This document shows positions 58,954 through 64,000 of a DNA stretch of 64,000 bases, in pieces. The position numbers and the translations under genes are program-made. Each line of letters begins with the position of its first letter. Position 1 is the stretch's first letter. The notes under the pieces are model-generated. The model saw only the letters and a program-made list of their open reading frames with translations. It had not been told where the DNA came from and ran no database searches. The stretch covers positions 186,001 to 250,000 of the forward strand of contig JAAFYY010000001.1 of NCBI GenBank assembly GCA_014284505.1. Direction: 5' to 3'. Origin of the DNA: Streptacidiphilus sp. 4-A2. Its GTDB lineage: Bacteria > Actinomycetota > Actinomycetes > Streptomycetales > Streptomycetaceae.

Positions 58954-59051
58954 CCGCCCGGCGATGCCGCGGGCACCGGGCGCCGCCGGGCGCAGGCCTT
59001 TGTCGGCGGTCCCGGTGGTGGCCGCCGGGAGGGCGCCTGCCCAGGAGCCTG

Positions 59052-60142
59052 TTAGCCGGGCAGGAACCGGCGCAGCCGGCGGTAGAGCACGGCGGCCGCA
59101 CCGTCCACCGTCCGCCACCCGAGCGGGACGCCGAGGCCGGGCCGGCCGGGGCCGCCGTGGGTGGAGGCGGCCGCGGCGGCGTTCTGCGACCGGACCGGCG
59201 CCGACCGAGTGCTCCCGGCGGGCGCGGGTCCGTGCGGCGGTCGCCGGGACCCAGCCGGGGTTGCGTTGACCGTCCCCGAGGGGGCTATCGAGTTGCCGCT
59301 GCTGGTGCCGAACACGGCGGCAGGTGGGCGCCGTGGTGTCGACGGTCACCAGCGGATTGTTCAGACCGGTGCCGAGCTTGTCGAAGATCAGCAGCGTCCG
59401 CCCATCCCCTGGACGGCTCGCCGGGGTAGACGGTCACGGACCCGGTGCAGGGCCCAGGCGCCCCAGGACGATGGTCGCCGCACGACGGTGCTCGCCGGGT
59501 GGGGGTCGACAGCAGGACGTAGACCTGTCCCTCGTAGTTCTGCGCGAACTGGTAGACCCACTGGGTCCGGGTGTCGCAGCTGGAGCCGGCGGGCGGCAGG
59601 GGCAGCGGTGACGGCGGGGTGACGACCACGACCGACGGCATCGGCGTGGGGGCGCTCGCGGCCGGGGCACAGCCGCACGCCGAGGACAGGCCGGTTGCTC
59701 CGGCCCAGCCGATCGCCACTCCCAGGACCATGGCGGCCAGGGTTCTGAGGCGGGCGCCGGTGACCGGACGGCGCCGGACCGGCGGCGGTCCAGGGACAGC
59801 AGCCGTCGCGGGTGCGCCGGCGGGTGGTACGGGTGCGGGCGGGGGATCGGGGTCGCGTGGGGGTGCGGCCAGGTCCAGGGCTGCTCGCGCCCGCTCCCAC
59901 GGCTCCCGCCAGTGGGCCGCGTCGGTGTGGCCGCAGGCGTGGACGAAGGCCTCGACCGTTGCCCAGCTCGGGAGTTCGACTCCCCCGGCCGCCTCGGAGA
60001 GCACCGAGACCGAGCGGTGGGCTCTGCGGCTCATGGTGGCGAAGGTGGGGTTCCCCGACGCCTGGCGCAGCGCCCGTAACCGCGCGGCGAACTCGGCCAC
60101 GGGACCGCTGGACGGGTCCAGGTCTCGTTGTTTGCGCCCCAC
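59052..60142 (-). CDS. Membrane-tethered XRE-type HTH regulator with extracytoplasmic C-terminus (frameshifted)
   Basis: GTG 60142 follows AGGAGG. Residues 1-95 are cytoplasmic: EFAARLRALRQASGNPTFAT then MSRRAHRSVSVLSEAAGGVE and LPSWATVEAFVHACGHTDAAHW, a divergent XRE helix-turn-helix common in streptomycetes. A Pro-rich linker leads to one membrane helix (RTLAAMVLGVAIGWAGATGL) and an outer domain (SSCDTRTQWVYQFAQNYEGQ; SVTVYPGEPSRGWAD; VTVDTTAPTCR; FGTSSGNSIAPSGTVNATP). Several shifts between 59500 and 59290 break the frame; the end is taken at 59052. It may sense an outside signal. It is divergent from a short peptide gene. Confidence 0.75.
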
Positions 60143-60541
60143 TTCCGCTCCTCCTGGGTCAGGGCAGTGCGTTTGTTTGTTTTTAGGGTCACATGTCAAA
60201 GCATGGCAGCGGGATTGTCTGGGATTGATTGTCCGGAATCCATAGCGTTGCTCGGCGGCGGGGCGGTCCTCCAGGGTGTAGTGGCACGCCGGGCCTCCGG
60301 GGCGTGCCGCGAAGACCGTCGACCGGAGGACGGGCCGGCAGACGCACGACACCCGCCGCGTACGTTCCCCGCTCCCTGTGGATCCATGGATCAACCCCTG
60401 TGCACGCACTGCGGTACCGGCGCCTTCGGTCGTCCCCCAGCCTCCGTGGCCCCGGCGTACACCCCCGAGCACCCGAGTGATCGGGTTCGCTGCCCGGAAT
60501 CCCGGGTGGCCCCGTGCATCACCGCGAAGAAGGAGCCCGCC
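60143..60541. other. Divergent region between the HTH regulator and the second peptide gene
   Basis: About 400 bases. An AT-richer patch with TTTGTTTGTTTTTAGGGTC at 60172-60190 lies 30 bases upstream of the regulator start and is a likely promoter zone. No supported gene was seen here. Confidence 0.4.
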
Positions 60542-60625
60542 ATGAGAAAGGTGCCGATCCGCAGGACCGGCACCATCCGGCCGACCACCTCTGCCTGGAA
60601 CTGCCCCGGGGCCTTCCCCGGTTGA
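60542..60625 (+). CDS. Short peptide gene (27 residues, one Cys), candidate signal or RiPP precursor
   Basis: ATG 60542 has GAAGGAG seven bases upstream. The peptide begins MRKVPIRRTGTIRPTTSA and ends WNCPGAFPG, with a basic N-terminal half, Thr/Ser in the middle and Trp, Cys, Pro and Phe at the end. This split into a charged leader-like part and an aromatic core-like part is common in precursor peptides. It shares RKV near the start with the 16-residue peptide at 52964. A strong hairpin follows. A divergent membrane HTH regulator precedes it. No modification enzyme is adjacent, so function is open. Confidence 0.5.
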   Translation: MRKVPIRRTGTIRPTTSAWNCPGAFPG

Positions 60626-60635
60626 CTGCGGACCA

Positions 60636-60680
60636 CGACGGGGGCCGGGCGCGACAACCCTCCCGCGCCCGGCCCCGTCG
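60636..60680 (+). terminator. Stem-loop terminator after the second peptide gene
   Basis: GGGGCCGGGCGCG and its exact complement CGCGCCCGGCCCC form a 13-bp stem with a 10-base loop. CGAC and GTCG extend it past a one-base bulge. It starts 10 bases after the peptide stop and may also serve the convergent thioredoxin gene. Confidence 0.78.
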
Positions 60681-60749
60681 CACGTCATGCCGCTTCGAGC
60701 GGACCGGGGCGGTCCGTACCTGTGGCCCGCCCGCTGCCGCGCGGCAGCC

Positions 60750-61364
60750 TCAGGACTTCTCCGCCAGCACCGGCGCGATGACCCGGGCCAGCTCGGCGCC
60801 TGTCATGGAGTCCAGCACCCTGACCGCTATCCGGCCCTGACGGTCGAGCACCAGCGTGGCCGGCACGGACTGCGGGTCGACGCTTCCGGCCGGGAACTGG
60901 AGCAGCAGCGAGCCGTCCGGGTCGTAGAAGTCCGGGTAGGTGAGGCCATGGGTGCTCACGAAGGCGCGGGACGCGGGCAGTTGCAGATCGCGGGTGTCGA
61001 TGCCGAGGAACTGCACGCCCTTGGCCTGGTCGCTTCTGAAGACCGACTCGAACCCGGACGCCTCCGCCCGGCACGGTCCGCAGGTGGAGCTCCAGACGTT
61101 CACCGCCACGACCCTGCCCCGGTAGGAGGCGAGGCTGAGCGGCTTGCCGTCCAGGTCGTCGCCCTTGAGGCCGATCGGGGCGCCGCGATGGGCGATGGCC
61201 ACCGTGGTGATCTCGCCGTAGCCCGGGATCTGCTCATTGGTGGCGATGGTGCCGCCGGCCGGCGTACCCGAGCAGGCGGTGAGGGCGAGAAGCAGGGCCG
61301 CTGCTGCGGCGCACGCCGGAATCACACCTGCGCAACGGCGCTTCGGGTGGCGTCGGAGGTACAC
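60750..61364 (-). CDS. TlpA/ResA-like thioredoxin-fold lipoprotein
   Basis: The best start is GTG 61364, giving a lipoprotein signal (RRHPKRRCAGVIPACAAAAA then LLLALTACSG, lipobox LTAC). The thioredoxin-like domain begins GLKGDDLDGKPLSLASYRGRVVAVNVW, has the active site WSSTCGPCRAE (CxxC) and the cis-Pro region SVDPQSVPATLVLD. About 204 residues. It probably reduces disulfides or apocytochrome c, or helps protein folding, on the outer face of the membrane. Confidence 0.9.
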   Translation of the reverse strand: MYLRRHPKRRCAGVIPACAAAAALLLALTACSGTPAGGTIATNEQIPGYGEITTVAIAHRGAPIGLKGDDLDGKPLSLASYRGRVVAVNVWSSTCGPCRAEASGFESVFRSDQAKGVQFLGIDTRDLQLPASRAFVSTHGLTYPDFYDPDGSLLLQFPAGSVDPQSVPATLVLDRQGRIAVRVLDSMTGAELARVIAPVLAEKS

Positions 61365-61688
61365 GTACGGGCCGGGTGAGTCATGGGGGCAAGGCTTCCA
61401 CAGCGGCGGATGCCCCGGAACGCCGGGGTCCTGTCGTCGCCACTGTCCGCGGGGCCCGGACGCATGGCGAGCCGGCGACTCCGGACGGACAGGTACCGGC
61501 CGGATCCGCCGACCCGCCGGACGGTCCGCCGCCCGGCGACCGTGCGGACCTGGCGCGGGCGATGCCGAGGCGTCCGGTGCCCGCCCTGTCGTGCCGGGCA
61601 TCGGGGTGGCAGCATGGACACATATTTGTCGTGGGCATGCCCCAATCCTGCCCACGGCTGCCGATCGACCGAACAGGAGTTGCTTGAC
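61365..61688. other. Divergent region upstream of the thioredoxin and YVTN genes
   Basis: About 320 bases without a supported gene. A TGGACACATATTTGTCGTGG stretch at 61615-61634 is the AT-richest part and is the likely promoter zone of the YVTN gene. Confidence 0.4.
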
Positions 61689-63824
61689 ATGGCGATATCT
61701 GCCATCCGGGAAAGACTGGGCACGCGCGTGGCGTTACTCGCGGCCGCCGCCCTGGCTCTGGGAGCCACCACGGTGGCGGCCGGTACCGCCCACGCACTGA
61801 CCCCGCGGGACACCGCACCCACGGCCTACGTCGTCAATTCCGTCAGCCGCACCCTCTCCGAGATAGACACCGCCACCGGGGCGGTCACCGGCACCGTCGC
61901 CCTCCAGCGCCGGGAGGGTCTCGGCATCGAGATGACGGAGCAGGTCGCCGCCCCCGGCGGCAAGCAGATCTACGTGCTCGACCGTCGCAGCGACGACATC
62001 TCCGTGATCGACACCGCCACCGACGAGACCTCCAGGCTGTTCCGCCCCTGCCGGGGGCTGCACGAGGACCTGCTGTTCACCCCGGACGGCAGCAAGGCAT
62101 TCGCGATCTGCACGGTGGGCAACAGCTGGTCCGTCGTGGAGATCGACACCCGCACCCACGTGTCCGTCCCGGTGCCCGGGCTCGCCGGCTCGAACGCCCT
62201 GGCCGTCTCCCCGACGGCTCCGAGCTCTACGGGGCCACCTACAACGGTGTCCTGGAGCTCGACATCACCACCGGAGCGGTCACGGCCACCGTCCCCACCC
62301 CGGGGCTGGCCAGCTCGTTGACCGTCTCGCCGGACGGCACCAGGGTCTACGCGGTGATCGCCAATGATGTGGCGGTGATCGACACCACCACCGGCTCGCT
62401 GGTCGCGACCGTCCCGGTCTTCGCCGCCGGTACGGGATGATCGCCGATCTCGCCCTCTCGCCCGACGGCGCCCACATCTACACGGCCGACAACATCAACG
62501 TCGGCGCTCCGGGGGGCGGTACCGGGGCGGTGAGCGTCATCGACACCGCGACCGACACGGTCACCTCGACAATTCCTTTGCGCGGCACGGTCACTGGCGT
62601 CAGCTCGGTGGTGTTCTCCCCCAACGGCAAGCTCGCCTACGTGTCCGTCGCGTACTCCTCCGGCAAGCACGCGGACTACGAGATCCAGGTGGTCAGGACC
62701 GCCACGGCAAAGGTGACCACGACCATCGAACGCGGCTCTCCCGGCATCCTGTCCGCGACCTTCCTCGGCAACGGGGCACGGGCCTATGTCGGCCCTCTCC
62801 GGGACGCCTCCGGCCGGCTCTGCACCGGTGTGGTACCGCCACCAGCCTGCAGATCGCGGCGGTTCCCGCGACGGCCCTCCCATCCATGACCACCGTCGCC
62901 GACCAGGGCCGGCGGGCCTATCTCAACACCGGGTCCTTCGTCTGGGTGGTCGACACCGCCACCGGCAAGGTGATCACGACCATCGAACGCGGCGGATTCC
63001 CCGATGAGGTCGTGCTGACTCCCGACGGAACCCAGGCCCTGGTCGTGGGCATCGGCGCGGTACTGGCCGTCGACACGGCCACCAACGCGGTCACCACGGT
63101 CCGGATCCCCATGGCGCCGGTGGCGATCGCCGTGGCACCCGACGGCTCCGAGGCCGCTGTCACCGACCTCTACGACAACGCGGTGCAGCTCATCGACACC
63201 GCCACGGACCGGATCACCGGCTCGATCGTCCTGCCCACCAGCAATCCGTCAGCCGCTCCCGAGCTGGGCTCGCTGACGTTCTCCCCGGACGGACACTCGC
63301 TCTACGTCGCCGACGACGGCAACATCGCGGTCGTCGAGACCGCCGACGGCAGGGTCACCCACACCATCACCGTGGCCCCCGGCGGCGGCCTGATCGGACA
63401 ACTGGCGGTCTCCCCCGACGGCAGCAGGCTCTATGCGGGAGACGGCACGCGCGTGCTGGTCGTCGACACCGCGACCGAGCAGGTCACCGCCACCGTCGGC
63501 CTGACCGGCATCGGCGACGACGGCAGCGGATCAGTGGCGGTCTCCCCCGACGGCAGCACGCTCTATGCGACCGGATTCAGCGGATTCGTCGGCAGCCTGT
63601 CGGCCGTCGACACCGCCACGGACACCGTCACCACCACGCTCGACCTGCCCGCCGACAACGAGTTCGACACCGCCGTCGGCGTGGCGCTCACTCCCGACGG
63701 CAGCCAGGCCTACCTGACCAACGGAGCCCCCGGCACCGTGTCGGTGATCAACACCGCGACCGACACCCTCAGCGGCACCATCGACGTCGGCAGGGACCCC
63801 TCCGGCGTGGTGATCGGGCCCTGA
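61689..63824 (+). CDS. Secreted YVTN-family beta-propeller protein (frameshifted)
   Basis: ATG 61689 has AGGAG nine bases upstream. A signal peptide covers residues 1-37 (RVALLAAAALALGATTVAAG, cleavage after AHA). The rest, about 675 residues, is built of repeats of the kind AYVVNSVSRTLSEIDTATGAVTGTV, DISVIDTATDE, LAVSPDGS and VVDTATEQVTATV, the YVTN/lactonase-like propeller blades. Frame changes near 62215, 62437 and 62840 cancel out. A TTA codon at 61734-61736 suggests bldA control. Function is not known; such proteins may bind ligands or proteins at the surface. Confidence 0.88.
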
Positions 63825-63835
63825 TTCACGGGCGA

Positions 63836-63870
63836 GGGGGTCGAGGACTGCCTGAGCGGCCCCGACCCCC
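63836..63870 (+). terminator. Candidate stem-loop terminator after the YVTN gene
   Basis: GGGGGTCG and CGACCCCC form an 8-bp stem with a 19-base loop, 11 bases after the stop codon. Confidence 0.45.
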
Positions 63871-64000
63871 GACCCGGTCGGGCACTGTTCGGGCGACCAT
63901 CGTCACCACTGTGAAAAACCGCCGGACGAAGGGTATTTTTTTCCGGCCGAACACCGGAATCCGGCGACATGACGACATGGCAATGCGCATTGCGGCTACC

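Noticed and set aside
1..64000. tRNA, rRNA, CRISPR, transposase, integrase or attachment sites
   Set aside because: None was recognised on either strand; the short tandem repeats seen are simple and lack spacer structure.

Overview
The window is very G+C-rich, with long GC-biased codons, GTG/TTG starts, rare TTA codons, a SigB-type sigma factor with an HATPase partner, many TetR/MarR/LysR regulators, secreted beta-propellers and an NRPS. This fits an actinomycete of the Streptomyces/Kitasatospora/Streptacidiphilus type; the genus cannot be fixed from the sequence. No rRNA, tRNA, CRISPR, insertion sequence or phage module was recognised. A dominant technical feature is that about half of the long genes are broken by single-base shifts while the protein reads on in another frame. 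Most look like one lost G or C in a short run, so I treat them as sequence errors and annotate whole genes.

Layout. 1-4.1 kb: a secreted FG-GAP-like protein, a short-chain dehydrogenase with a divergent LysR regulator, and an acetyltransferase. 4.8-14.6 kb: a two-gene NRPS (A-PCP-C-A-PCP and C-A-PCP-C*), with no thioesterase and a final condensation-like domain lacking its histidines, closed by a perfect 20-bp stem-loop. 14.7-20.3 kb: a stress/housekeeping block (small membrane protein, SRPBCC protein, zinc-ribbon protein, anti-sigma-like ATPase, SigB-family factor, DedA, glutamine amidotransferase). 20.9-31.3 kb: secreted enzymes (GH3 glucosidase with two ricin-type lectin domains, phospholipase D-like protein), an acetyltransferase, a sigma factor translationally coupled to an M48 protease ending in LysM, and a SUKH protein. 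31.4-37.1 kb: a MarR-controlled fused ABC exporter and a YbhN-like membrane protein. 37.4-49.8 kb: a lipoprotein, regulator/enzyme pairs with clear operators (TetR/patatin, MarR/esterase, TetR/diiron oxygenase, TetR/aldo-keto reductase plus hydrolase), a PLP aminotransferase and an ammonium transporter. 49.8-52.4 kb: a VWA-domain protein and a LanC-like cyclase.

52.9-59.0 kb is the most interesting part. A 16-codon peptide gene is followed by a perfect 14-bp hairpin and then by a tightly overlapping operon: a ThiF/E1-type enzyme with an N-terminal winged-helix-like domain, an MFS exporter, an S9A oligopeptidase and a CapA-type protein. The order peptide - hairpin - adenylating enzyme - exporter recalls microcin C and pantocin logic, but the peptide does not end in Asn and no YcaO is present, so this may be an undescribed RiPP-like system. 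At 59-60.7 kb a membrane-tethered HTH regulator diverges from a second short peptide gene (27 residues, one Cys), which is also followed by a strong hairpin. The window ends with a TlpA-like thioredoxin lipoprotein and a secreted YVTN beta-propeller.
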